From positions 107,917 through 171,916 of IMG/VR virus record IMGVR_UViG_3300027763_000027: a stretch of DNA of 64,000 bases; one strand, given 5' to 3'. The notes beneath the pieces were generated by a model. The model was not told the DNA's origin, did not search any database, and saw only the letters and a list, made by a program, of their open reading frames with translations. The stretch's first letter is position 1; each line of letters starts with the position of its first letter. Source of the stretch: a virus. Shown piece after piece: positions 34,736 to 43,902 of this stretch. The position numbers and the translations under genes are program-made.

Positions 34736-35826
34736 GCGAAGACGTACTAATCCTAACAGAAGAACAGCAATTAAAATTATTAAATGAATGGAATAATCGC
34801 ACGGATAATCCACCATCATTAGTAGAATTAGTTCAATTAGCTTTTGGTAGAGACGACCTAGATGGCAGAAGTAAAGAAGGAAAAGCTGTTAAAAACTTTC
34901 TAGCTAGTAGACAAATCAAACCTAAAAAAAGTCACGAATATCAAGCTAAAGGGCTCCTAGAATTACCACAAGAACAAAAAGAATATATAAGTAACAATTG
35001 CAATACAATGACAGGATTAGAAATGGCAAAAATTTTATTCAAGAATGATAATCTTACTAATTTGTCTCAAGAGACAAGAAGCATTCTAGAATACATGAAA
35101 AATATACCTAGCAATATAAAATTCAATAATACAGAAAATGAAAACGCAGCAACAGAAGGTTATAAACCACCCCGCAGCGAAGAAAGAATGATAGCAAAAG
35201 TTAATAAATATGTTCTAGATGGAATTGACAAAAATAAACTTACTCATAAACATAAAAAAGAAATTAATTCTCTAATTGGTTATATGAATACTCACAGATT
35301 CATTCATCAAACAAATATTTATGATAACGAAGGAGATAGAGAGCTTTTCGAAAGTAGTTTCGTCAGATATACTTACGATAAAGGCGATCTTTCTCAAGAA
35401 GAGGTAGATCAATATATAGTGCTTTGCACAGAAGTTGTTATATCGTCAAATATTCAACAGACAATTAATGTTTTGCAAAATCAAATAGAATTATCAATGC
35501 AAGAAGATGGAAAAATACCCATGGCACTTGTAGAAGCGAGTAGTACTGCTCGTAAAGAATATAATGATTGTGTTAATCGTCAACAAAAATTAAATAATGA
35601 TCTCAAAGTTAAGCGCAGTGATAAGTTAAGCAAGCAAGTAAAAGAAACTGCATCAGTTATCAACCTTGTCCAAATGTGGAAAGAGGAAGAGAGTAGAGCA
35701 AAACTACTTAAAATGGCTGACATGAGAAAACAAACCATAGAAAAAGAAATAGACCGTTTATCTACAATGGATGAAGTAAAATGTAAAATACTAGGGATCT
35801 CAAAAGATGAGATTTTAAATGGATGA
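34732..35826 (+). CDS. Packaging-cluster protein, possible small terminase
   Basis: 364 aa, helical. The N-terminal 60 residues (LTEEQQLKLLNEWNNRTDNP, LVQLAFGRDDLDG) could form a DNA-binding domain; the C-terminal part is a long charged coiled coil (KVKRSDKLSKQVKETASVIN). ATGA overlaps tie it to the sigma-like gene before and the nuclease after. Small terminase is a guess from gene order. Confidence 0.4.
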   Translation: MSEDVLILTEEQQLKLLNEWNNRTDNPPSLVELVQLAFGRDDLDGRSKEGKAVKNFLASRQIKPKKSHEYQAKGLLELPQEQKEYISNNCNTMTGLEMAKILFKNDNLTNLSQETRSILEYMKNIPSNIKFNNTENENAATEGYKPPRSEERMIAKVNKYVLDGIDKNKLTHKHKKEINSLIGYMNTHRFIHQTNIYDNEGDRELFESSFVRYTYDKGDLSQEEVDQYIVLCTEVVISSNIQQTINVLQNQIELSMQEDGKIPMALVEASSTARKEYNDCVNRQQKLNNDLKVKRSDKLSKQVKETASVINLVQMWKEEESRAKLLKMADMRKQTIEKEIDRLSTMDEVKCKILGISKDEILNG

Positions 35827-36758
35827 GCGTAATATGCAAAGTAGATGGTAAGGAATTTAAAGACGAAAAGAGTCTTCATCTTTCGTTAAAAAGCTATGGT
35901 TTAAATAAAGTAAAATATTATCAAAAATATTTTGAGCGTAGAGATCTGCTTACTAAAGAGCTTATTAATTTTAAAACAAAAGAGCAATATTTTAATAGCG
36001 ATTTTAATGACAAAAATAATATGAAAAAATGGTTGAAAGAACAGTCAATAGAGAAAGCCCAAGAGTATTGTAAGTCTTTACTAATAAAAAGAAAAGAAGA
36101 TAAGAAGCTCACCTACTCTCCATCGCAAGTAGAACTAAGAACTATAATGGCGCCTTCTATTATTTTTTACAATAAAATATTTAATGATTATTATGACGTC
36201 TGTTCTTCGATAGGTTTAGAAAATAAATACATACATCCAAAAAATATTATACATCAATTTAAAAATAAATTGATTTCAAGAGATACAATATACGTAGACA
36301 CAAGAGAACAAAGTTGGTTAAAATTTGATATTCCATTTGAAATAAAAACCTTGCCATTTGGCGATTATTCTTGTAGTAACGATAATTGCAATTGCTTTAT
36401 AGAAAGAAAAAGCTTAAGTGATTTTATAAGCACTTTAAGTGTTAAAAATTTTGATAGATTTAAAAATGAAATTAAAAAAGCTAAAGAAAATAATTCTTAT
36501 ATTATAGTAATGATAGAGGAAACGCTAACAAATGCTTTAAGTTTTCCTTATTTGCCTCATATAAGTAAAAATATTAAAGCAACACCAGAATATATATTTC
36601 ATAATGTTAGACAATTAATTCAAGAACATGATAATTTGCAATTTTTATTTGTTGACGGCAGAAAAGAAATGACAAAAATTATAGAAATAATATTCGCTAG
36701 TAAATGTTTTTACAAAAAAATAGATTTACAATTAGCATATGATATGAAACTACTATGA
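35823..36758 (+). CDS. ERCC4-type nuclease
   Basis: 311 aa. An N-terminal helical region (1-150) precedes an ERCC4 nuclease domain: VDTREQ at 158-163, LPFGDY at 177-182 and FIERKSLSDFISTLS at 192-206 supply the conserved D-RE, GDY and ERK-x-x-D motifs. These nucleases cut branched DNA. ATGA overlaps with both neighbours place it in the packaging operon, so clearing branches from replicating DNA before packaging is plausible. Confidence 0.85.
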   Translation: MSVICKVDGKEFKDEKSLHLSLKSYGLNKVKYYQKYFERRDLLTKELINFKTKEQYFNSDFNDKNNMKKWLKEQSIEKAQEYCKSLLIKRKEDKKLTYSPSQVELRTIMAPSIIFYNKIFNDYYDVCSSIGLENKYIHPKNIIHQFKNKLISRDTIYVDTREQSWLKFDIPFEIKTLPFGDYSCSNDNCNCFIERKSLSDFISTLSVKNFDRFKNEIKKAKENNSYIIVMIEETLTNALSFPYLPHISKNIKATPEYIFHNVRQLIQEHDNLQFLFVDGRKEMTKIIEIIFASKCFYKKIDLQLAYDMKLL

Positions 36759-38599
36759 TATATTGTCCAGATAAATATATAAGAGAAGTTAAAGATGTTA
36801 ATGCCGAATTAGCGGAACTAAAGGGTTATCTTAATGATAAAGAAGCGAAAATTAGTTTAGCTAAATTTCTTAGAGCTAATATCGGATTTTCTACTGAACT
36901 TATTAGCGGAGTCAAACTCGCTCCTTATCAAGAAATTCATTTAAAGGCTTTATTAAATAGAAATTTTAATATGTGCGTTTTTGGTCGAGGTTGTGGCAAA
37001 TCATTTATAGCTGCAGTATTTTGCTTTCTTCAATGTATATTCGAACCAAATACAAAAATTCTTATAGCTGGACCAACATTTAGAACTGCAAGGTTTATAT
37101 TTAATAATTTAGAAAAAATTGTAGAAAGTAAAGGGGCGGAATTATTATCTCAATGTTTTGGAGCAAAAGCTAAACGAAACGATCAATTTGAATGGCAAAT
37201 TAACGGAGGAAGCATTGTGGCAATCCCGCTTAATGGTGAAAAAATTCGAGGCTTTCGAGCCAACATTCTTGTTTTGGATGAGTTTCTTTTGCTACCAGAA
37301 GAAATTATTAAAAACGTTCTTATGCCATTTTTAGTTGCCCCACAAAATATGAAAGAGCGAATGCAAATTAGAGAACTTGAAGATAAACTTATATCAGATG
37401 GATTAATGAAAGAGGAAGATAGAATGGTATTTCAAAATACTAGCAAAATGATAGCTTTGTCTTCTGCAAGTTATACTTTTGAAAATCTTTATAAAACATA
37501 CATGGAATGGTCGGAAAAAATAAATAGCAAAGAAAGAGGAGAGGCAACCTACTTCGTAAGTCAATTGAGTTACGAAGCTCTTCCAGAAGAAATGATTGAT
37601 AAAACAATTATTGAAGAAGCTCAAGCTGGTGGTTCTAGCCATAGTGGATTTTTGCGAGAATACTGCGCACAGTTTACAGATGGAAGTGATAGTTATTTTA
37701 ATGCAAAAAAAATGGAAGAATGTACTTTAAAAAAAGGAGAATCTCCCCACACGTTAATGAAAGGCGATCCAAAGAAAAAATACATATTAGGAATTGATCC
37801 TAATATGAGTGATAGTCCTAATGCTGATTATTTTGCTATGGCAGTTATGGAGCTAGATGAAGAAAAAAATCATGGAGTTTTAGTTCACACTTATGCTGGA
37901 CTAGGCACTTTAAAAAATCATGTTAATTATCTTTATTATATAATTAAAAATTTTAATATTGTATTTATGATTCTTGATAATGCAGGATCAGACACATTCT
38001 TGGCTGCATGTAACGAGTCAGAATTTTTCAAAAAAGATAAAATTAATATTAAATTATTAGATATGGATTCTGAATTAGAAGGAGATGAATATAATTTAAT
38101 GTTAAGAAATTGCAAAAATCAATACAATTTAGATAATAGAAGAATAGCATTTAATCAAGTATTTACTAGTAATTTTATTAGAAAAGCAAATGAATACCTG
38201 CAAGCTTGTATAGATTATAAAAAAGTATGGTTTGCTAGTAGAACTTCTTCTGATGAAAGTTTTTTTAATCACGCAATATCTTTAAACATACCCATTGATT
38301 TAATGAAAACAGAAGATAAAAAAGATTGGACTTTATTAGATTTTATTGAAAATCAAGATGATTTTATTTATCAAACAAAAAAACAATGCGTATTAATTGA
38401 ACACTCTGCTACTAGTAGGGGTAATCAAAATTTTGATTTACCCCAACATTTAAAAAGAAGTTCTTCTGCAAATAAAGCTAGAAAAGATAATTATTCTGCA
38501 TTTATGTTAGCAAATTGGGCCGTTAAATGCTATAATGATATGATGGCAACACCTAAAATAGAAGAAGTATCTACTTTTTTGCCTAGAATGATAAGTTAA
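36755..38599 (+). CDS. terL: Terminase large subunit
   Basis: 614 aa. Walker A GRGCGKS at 77-83, Walker B ILVLDEF at 171-177, and the RNase H-like nuclease with LGIDPN at 345-350 and a later MILDNAGSDT Asp. The ATPase pumps DNA into the prohead and the nuclease cuts concatemers. Length and order (nuclease, terminase, portal) fit a tailed phage. Confidence 0.93.
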   Translation: MIYCPDKYIREVKDVNAELAELKGYLNDKEAKISLAKFLRANIGFSTELISGVKLAPYQEIHLKALLNRNFNMCVFGRGCGKSFIAAVFCFLQCIFEPNTKILIAGPTFRTARFIFNNLEKIVESKGAELLSQCFGAKAKRNDQFEWQINGGSIVAIPLNGEKIRGFRANILVLDEFLLLPEEIIKNVLMPFLVAPQNMKERMQIRELEDKLISDGLMKEEDRMVFQNTSKMIALSSASYTFENLYKTYMEWSEKINSKERGEATYFVSQLSYEALPEEMIDKTIIEEAQAGGSSHSGFLREYCAQFTDGSDSYFNAKKMEECTLKKGESPHTLMKGDPKKKYILGIDPNMSDSPNADYFAMAVMELDEEKNHGVLVHTYAGLGTLKNHVNYLYYIIKNFNIVFMILDNAGSDTFLAACNESEFFKKDKINIKLLDMDSELEGDEYNLMLRNCKNQYNLDNRRIAFNQVFTSNFIRKANEYLQACIDYKKVWFASRTSSDESFFNHAISLNIPIDLMKTEDKKDWTLLDFIENQDDFIYQTKKQCVLIEHSATSRGNQNFDLPQHLKRSSSANKARKDNYSAFMLANWAVKCYNDMMATPKIEEVSTFLPRMIS

Positions 38600-38600
38600 C

Positions 38601-38608
38601 GTGTAATA
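38601..38608 (+). promoter_or_regulatory. Class 2 GTGTAATA motif before portal gene
   Basis: GTGTAATA starting one base after the terminase stop, 12 nt before the portal ATG; no TTGAC box. Confidence 0.5.
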
Positions 38609-38620
38609 GAATTAAGTAAA

Positions 38621-40528
38621 ATGGCTAAAAAATCTCAAAATAAATCAAAAAGTAAGAAAAACGAGGAAATCCAACCATTAATGGTTTCTAACGCTTCGTA
38701 TCAAGAGGTCGTGGCTTCTTCACAAGATACGAGGTCGAGAAGAAATTTAGCAGCTAATATTACTAGGACAGATAGATACAAAAATATTGACGATGGGTTA
38801 ATACCTTTCAGATATTCAACTGGAGTTAAAGCTAACTCTAATATGAATGTAAGAGATGCTGTTATTTTATGTCAAAAGGCTTATTATAATTTTGCTATAT
38901 TTAGAAATACTGTTGATTTAATGACCGAGTTTTCTTGTAGTAATATTTATTTTAAAAATGGTAGTCAAAAAAGTAGGGATTTTTTTAGTGCGTTATTTTC
39001 TAAAATTAACATCTCAGAAATGCAAGATAAATTTTTTAGAGAGTATTATCGTAGCGGTAATGTTTTTATATATCGTTTTGATACAAAAGTGCAAGATGAA
39101 GATATTGTTAAAATTACCCAAACATTTGGTTTAAACTCAAAAGCTAGCGTTTTACTTCCTTCAAAATATATTATTTTAAATCCAGCCGATATTCAAATCG
39201 GAGGAAGTATTAATTTTTCCGTAGGAAGATATTATAAACTACTTAGTGATTATGAATTAGAAAGATTAAAAAGCCCAAAGACAGATGAAGATCGAGAAGT
39301 ATTAAATAGTTTACCACCAGAAACCCAAAAATTAATAAATCAAAAAACAGTTGGAGTATTAACTTTACCATTAGATAGAGAAAGATTAGCGGCAGTTTTT
39401 TATAAAAAACAAGATTACGAGCCATTTGCTGTTCCCATGGGTTTTCCAGTATTAGATGATATTAATTGGAAAGCAGAAATGAAAAAAATGGATATGGCAT
39501 TAACACGCACAATGCAACAAGCAATACTTTTAATTACAATGGGTGATACTCCAAGCAACGGAGGAATCAATCAAAAGAATCTAGAGGCGATGCAAAAACT
39601 TTTTGAAAATCAAAGTGTTGGTAGAGTTTTAATTGCGGATTATACAACAAAAGCACAATTTGTTATTCCTGATATTGGAAATCTTATTGGACCACAAAAA
39701 TACGAAGTTGTGGATAGGGATATTCAGATGGGTTTAAATAATATTCTTATTGGTAGCGAAAAATTTGCTAATCAAACGATTAAAGTACAAGTATTTATTC
39801 AAAGATTAAAACAAGCAAGAGAAACTTTTATTAATGAATTTCTAGTTCCAGAAATTCGCAGGATGAGTAAAGATCTTGGTTTTAAAAATTATCCAACTCC
39901 TCACTTTGAAGATATTGATATTAAAGATGATATTCAGTATTCTAGAATTTATACAAGGCTAGTAGAACTTGGGATATTAACTCCAGAAGAAGGAATTCAA
40001 GCCATAGATACTGGAGTACTTCCATCTGCTGAAGATTCAGCTTTATCTCAACAAAAATTTAGAGAATTAAAAGACCAAGGACTTTATCAACCTTTAATTG
40101 GTGGAAGCGCTCAAGCTGGTTCAGCAGGAAGACCAGCTGGAAGTACTGGAATTCCTCAACAAACTAAAAATATAAAGCCAATTGGAGAAGGTAAACAATC
40201 AAAAGCAACATTTTTTGATTTAGATAAAATTAAAAATAATTTTTTACTGGCTTCTAAATTACAAGAAAAAATAGAAGCAAGTCTTAAAGAAAAACATTCT
40301 TTACGTAAACTTTCCAAACAACAAAAAGAAGTAGCATTTGAAATTTCTAAAATTATTGTATCAAATGAAAATCCAGAAACTTGGCAAAATGTAATTGAAG
40401 AATACATTAAAAATCCAAAAGATAAAAATATAGAAAAAATTCATGAAATACAAAGCATAGCGGTAGATCATTCTGTAGATAGTTATATTGCTAGTATTCT
40501 TTATCATAGCAAAAATATAAAGGGATAA
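38621..40528 (+). CDS. Portal protein
   Basis: 635 aa directly after the large terminase. Lys-rich start, then the portal-like core (LCQKAYYNFAIFRNTVDLMT, FREYYRSGNVFIYRF, LITMGDTPSNGG) and a C-terminal extension with a Gly/Ala-rich linker (GGSAQAGSAGRPAGSTG) and helical tail. The portal forms the dodecameric DNA channel at one vertex. Assignment from position, size and pattern. Confidence 0.8.
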   Translation: MAKKSQNKSKSKKNEEIQPLMVSNASYQEVVASSQDTRSRRNLAANITRTDRYKNIDDGLIPFRYSTGVKANSNMNVRDAVILCQKAYYNFAIFRNTVDLMTEFSCSNIYFKNGSQKSRDFFSALFSKINISEMQDKFFREYYRSGNVFIYRFDTKVQDEDIVKITQTFGLNSKASVLLPSKYIILNPADIQIGGSINFSVGRYYKLLSDYELERLKSPKTDEDREVLNSLPPETQKLINQKTVGVLTLPLDRERLAAVFYKKQDYEPFAVPMGFPVLDDINWKAEMKKMDMALTRTMQQAILLITMGDTPSNGGINQKNLEAMQKLFENQSVGRVLIADYTTKAQFVIPDIGNLIGPQKYEVVDRDIQMGLNNILIGSEKFANQTIKVQVFIQRLKQARETFINEFLVPEIRRMSKDLGFKNYPTPHFEDIDIKDDIQYSRIYTRLVELGILTPEEGIQAIDTGVLPSAEDSALSQQKFRELKDQGLYQPLIGGSAQAGSAGRPAGSTGIPQQTKNIKPIGEGKQSKATFFDLDKIKNNFLLASKLQEKIEASLKEKHSLRKLSKQQKEVAFEISKIIVSNENPETWQNVIEEYIKNPKDKNIEKIHEIQSIAVDHSVDSYIASILYHSKNIKG

Positions 40529-40532
40529 CTTT

Positions 40533-41207
40533 ATGGCTCAAAATTTAATAAGATTAAAGCAATTAAATACAACTGAATTAAGTGGATTTTTTGCGTCAAC
40601 GATAACAAACACAGGTGCTTTTGTAGATTCATTGGGTTTATTACCGTATCAGTTTCCAAGTTCAACAGGAATAAGAAGACATGTGCCCTTAGATTTATTT
40701 AGCACAACCAGCGTAATACCAGTCTCTGGAACAATAAATTATTTTCCTTTCCTAATCAAGAAAAAAACTACTGATCCCGTAGCTTGCGTTGAGATGACTG
40801 TATATTCGACATTTAATCCAAAAGTAACTATAGGTATTTACGATGGACGCAATGGTTTTGAAAATGCAAATTTAATTGCTTCTGGATCTATAACTGGAAA
40901 TATTTCTAATACTGGAATTTATAGAACCACACTAAACGGAACTTTCAATCAAGGTCCATACATAATTGCTTCTATCTTAGAAAGCGGAGCAGGGTCTACT
41001 TTTAGAGGGCCTTCCTCTCATGGATTTAGAGAGCATTTTGGTATAAATACTGGATCTAGCACATTATTTGGAGGAACAGCTAACACGGTTCTTACTAATT
41101 CATTAGGCCAAACTGGAGCTTCTATTTTACCACAAAATATAGGATCTGGGGTTTGGTATGCAACAGCAGCTAACGTATTAAGTCCATTAGTATTTTTAGA
41201 ATATTAA
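40533..41207 (+). CDS. Beta-rich virion protein, unknown
   Basis: 224 aa. N-terminus LIRLKQLNTTELSGFFASTI resembles short anchoring segments of phage tail-fibre proteins; the remainder is Gly/Ser/Thr-rich beta (YSTFNPKVTIGIYDGRNGFE). AAAGGGA precedes the ATG. Could be a capsid decoration or small fibre. Confidence 0.55.
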   Translation: MAQNLIRLKQLNTTELSGFFASTITNTGAFVDSLGLLPYQFPSSTGIRRHVPLDLFSTTSVIPVSGTINYFPFLIKKKTTDPVACVEMTVYSTFNPKVTIGIYDGRNGFENANLIASGSITGNISNTGIYRTTLNGTFNQGPYIIASILESGAGSTFRGPSSHGFREHFGINTGSSTLFGGTANTVLTNSLGQTGASILPQNIGSGVWYATAANVLSPLVFLEY

Positions 41208-41248
41208 TTATCAGATATTAAAATTAATTTAAAATCTCATTTCTATAC

Positions 41249-41256
41249 GTGTATTA
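41249..41256 (+). promoter_or_regulatory. Class 2 motif before 41267 gene
   Basis: TACGTGTATTA with GTGTATTA at 41249-41256, 10 nt before the ATG. The GTG would otherwise be taken as a start codon. Confidence 0.45.
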
Positions 41257-41266
41257 TATATATAGA

Positions 41267-41764
41267 ATGAATTATAATTCTGAACAATATGGCTTTGAGC
41301 AAATCAAAGTCAGAAAAACGTATAAACCAAAAGTCCGTAAAAATAAAGGTTCAGAAAAATCATTAGTGTTTTCTAAAAAAATTATATCAGCCTTGGAGGA
41401 TAAAATCAATCTTCATAATAAAAACAATAATAAACAACTTAAATTAGTTGATTTAAAAAAAGCCTATAAAAGCGGATTCAATGGAAATAAAAATTTAAAC
41501 AAAGAAACTTTAGCTCATGTTAATATGACATTAAGAATTTCAAGGGGTGAAATTAGTGATATTATTAATAATTTTAAATCTAGCTCTTTTGAAATAATTG
41601 GCTCACAATTTATTGTTAAAGGCGATTTAATTCCTAATGAAAATGACTACAAACAAGCAGAAGAAGATATTAAAACTTATAATTTAGAAGACTTTGATTT
41701 TCAAAGTCATGAAGAATTATATCTCGAAGACGAGGAAGATCGTGTAACATATGGATTAATATAA
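41267..41764 (+). CDS. Hypothetical head-module protein
   Basis: 165 aa from ATG 41267 (MNYNSEQYGFEQIKVRKTYK). Basic first half, acidic tail (LEDEEDRVTYGLI). Its middle (LNKETLAHVNMTLRISRGEI) could be helical. Lies between the small virion protein and protease genes; role unknown. Confidence 0.55.
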   Translation: MNYNSEQYGFEQIKVRKTYKPKVRKNKGSEKSLVFSKKIISALEDKINLHNKNNNKQLKLVDLKKAYKSGFNGNKNLNKETLAHVNMTLRISRGEISDIINNFKSSSFEIIGSQFIVKGDLIPNENDYKQAEEDIKTYNLEDFDFQSHEELYLEDEEDRVTYGLI

Positions 41765-41766
41765 TT

Positions 41767-43311
41767 ATGAAGAATAAAACTAAATTTTCAACCATTTTTT
41801 CTAATTTAAAAATTAGACCAGTAGTAAGCGAAGAAAAAGATAAATATTTATCTATAGCTTCTTTAGATAAATTAAGGAAATTCTTACCAGATATTAATAC
41901 AGAAGATAATATCGATCTTCTTCCTATTGCATTTGACGCGTGCGTAGTAAATCGTGTTAATAAAAACGGCGATGTTATGGATGGAATAACCGCCGCTAAA
42001 GTTACTAAAAATTTCGTTAATAAACCAATTAATGTTGAGCATAATAGAAATCAAGTTATTGGATGCATACTTACTGCTAGTTTTAGTAAATTTGGATCTA
42101 ATGAGAGTTTAGATACAGAAGAAGTAAAAGATATAAAAGCTCCATTTAATATTACTTTAGGTGGAGTTATATGGAAAGTAGTAAATAAAGATTTAGCAGA
42201 ACAAATAGAAGAGAGCAATGATCCTACTAGTGAAAATTATATGAGTATAAGTGCTAGTTGGGAATTAGGATTTAATGATTATAATTTAATTGTATTAGAA
42301 AATGGCGAAAAGAATATTGAAAATGGACAAATTATATCTGACGCTAAACAAATTGAAAAATATCAAAATTCATTAAGAGGATTTGGTGGATCTGGAAAAA
42401 TTGATGAGAATAAAATGGTATATAGACAAGTTTTGGGTAAAGTTGTTCCCCTTGGAGTTGGATTAACTCTTAATCCAGCTGCAGACGTACAAGGAATAGC
42501 TATCCAATCAGAAGATAATAATATTATCGAAAAAGACGAAGAAGTAGAAGCTGGCATAATCACTCAAGAACCAGGCTCTACAGAAAATAATATTTCCCAA
42601 GAGGAAAATTTAAATGTAAAAAAAGAGAGGATATTTATGAAAATAACAAAAATCGAAGATATTACAGACGCTCTTCTTAAAGAGGTAACGGCTAGTTCTG
42701 TTACTGAATTTATTGCTGAAGAGATTAAAAAAGCTAATGATGCATTCGTAGCTGAAAAAAGCGAAAAAGAAAATGAGCTTAAAGCTGCTAATGAGAAAAT
42801 TGCTAATGTAACTGCAGAACACGAAGTAGTTAAAAAGCAAGTAGAGGAAGTGAGTCAAAAGCTAGCTTCTCTCGAAGCCGAAAAAGAAGCAAAAGCTAAA
42901 GAAGAAATATTCACAATGCGTATGGCTACCCTAGACGAAGAATATGATCTATCAGATGAAGATCGTCAAGTCCTAGCCGCAGACATTAAAGATTTAAGCG
43001 AAGAAGCTTTTTCTGCATATAAAAATAAAATGGCAATTCTTATGAAAGAAAAAAACAAGAAGTCTAAAGAAGAAAAAATGCAAAAAGAAAAAGAAATGAA
43101 AGCTTCACTACCAGTAGAAGAAGTTAAAGCTTCTGAAGAAGTAGTAGCACCACAAATTTCTACAACCCAGGAGGTTGTCGAACAAGCTGTTGATAATGGA
43201 TCAAAAGCTTCCACAGAAATTCCAAATTCAGTTCCAGCCAGTCAACCAAGCGTAAAAGAAAAATACGCTTCGGCTTTCGGTTTGGACGGATTTGAATTAA
43301 CAAAAAAATAA
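41767..43311 (+). CDS. Prohead protease fused to scaffold
   Basis: 514 aa. Residues 1-240 look like a phage head maturation protease: VNKPINVEHNRNQVIGCI has the His, and ENYMSISASWELGF the Ser region. Residues from about 290 on are a charged coiled coil (KKANDAFVAEKSEKENELKA, EEVSQKLASLEAEKEAKAKE), a scaffold. A strong internal start at 42637 would make scaffold alone, as in lambda C/Nu3. Confidence 0.7.
   Translation: MKNKTKFSTIFSNLKIRPVVSEEKDKYLSIASLDKLRKFLPDINTEDNIDLLPIAFDACVVNRVNKNGDVMDGITAAKVTKNFVNKPINVEHNRNQVIGCILTASFSKFGSNESLDTEEVKDIKAPFNITLGGVIWKVVNKDLAEQIEESNDPTSENYMSISASWELGFNDYNLIVLENGEKNIENGQIISDAKQIEKYQNSLRGFGGSGKIDENKMVYRQVLGKVVPLGVGLTLNPAADVQGIAIQSEDNNIIEKDEEVEAGIITQEPGSTENNISQEENLNVKKERIFMKITKIEDITDALLKEVTASSVTEFIAEEIKKANDAFVAEKSEKENELKAANEKIANVTAEHEVVKKQVEEVSQKLASLEAEKEAKAKEEIFTMRMATLDEEYDLSDEDRQVLAADIKDLSEEAFSAYKNKMAILMKEKNKKSKEEKMQKEKEMKASLPVEEVKASEEVVAPQISTTQEVVEQAVDNGSKASTEIPNSVPASQPSVKEKYASAFGLDGFELTKK
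42637..43311 (+). CDS. Internal-start scaffold protein
   Basis: 224 aa in the same frame as the protease gene. ATG 42637 (MKITKIEDITDALLKEVTAS) is preceded by AAAGAGAGGATATTT, a good Shine-Dalgarno at proper distance. The encoded coiled-coil part would be made in excess over the fused protease, then degraded on maturation (by analogy with known heads). Confidence 0.55.
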   Translation: MKITKIEDITDALLKEVTASSVTEFIAEEIKKANDAFVAEKSEKENELKAANEKIANVTAEHEVVKKQVEEVSQKLASLEAEKEAKAKEEIFTMRMATLDEEYDLSDEDRQVLAADIKDLSEEAFSAYKNKMAILMKEKNKKSKEEKMQKEKEMKASLPVEEVKASEEVVAPQISTTQEVVEQAVDNGSKASTEIPNSVPASQPSVKEKYASAFGLDGFELTKK

Positions 43312-43327
43312 ATAAGGAGAAAAAAAT

Positions 43328-43879
43328 ATGGCACACGATCTAAGACCATTCAGAGATTATGACGAACACGATGTCATTAATCTTTTCGCTTACAGCGGAG
43401 ACAGTACACAAGTTGTAAAAGGTCTCGTTGTTAAGCTAGAAGCAGGATTTAATCCTGGCACAGCAGTAAATAGCACTCCAAACACCGCCCTAGGCAGTGT
43501 TGGAGCCTCTTATGCTAATACCGTTTCTGAAAGATACGGTATCTCAAGCAGAGTATCTACTGCAACATCAGGCAGCAACGTTCTAGGATTAACTCTTATG
43601 GACGTTCGTGAATTTGATGAAAACGGTGAAAAACTAGTTTTCAATCCTCGTAAAGCAGCAGAAATCGGCGCAGTAGTAAGTGGACAAGCTGTACCAGTTC
43701 TTACAAAAGGACTTGTTATGTACAGTGGCACCAACGCTACCGCTGGTCACCTAGCTTACGTAGGTGCAACCGCTGGAGAATTAGCCTCTGCAGCAACTCT
43801 ACCTGGTTCCACAGTTAAAGTTGGCAGATGGTTGAGCACAGCCGTCAACAATGTTGCTCTACTCAAAATTGAGCTCTAA
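43328..43879 (+). CDS. Head decoration protein candidate
   Basis: 183 aa. Ala/Gly/Val-rich beta protein directly before the major capsid gene (VGLTLMDV-like core, VSGQAVPVLTKGLVMYSGTN). AAGGAGA is 6 nt before the ATG. Codons are more GC-rich and regular than neighbours, typical of strongly expressed virion genes. Confidence 0.65.
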   Translation: MAHDLRPFRDYDEHDVINLFAYSGDSTQVVKGLVVKLEAGFNPGTAVNSTPNTALGSVGASYANTVSERYGISSRVSTATSGSNVLGLTLMDVREFDENGEKLVFNPRKAAEIGAVVSGQAVPVLTKGLVMYSGTNATAGHLAYVGATAGELASAATLPGSTVKVGRWLSTAVNNVALLKIEL

Positions 43880-43902
43880 TCTTATAAAGGAGAAAATTTA
43901 AA

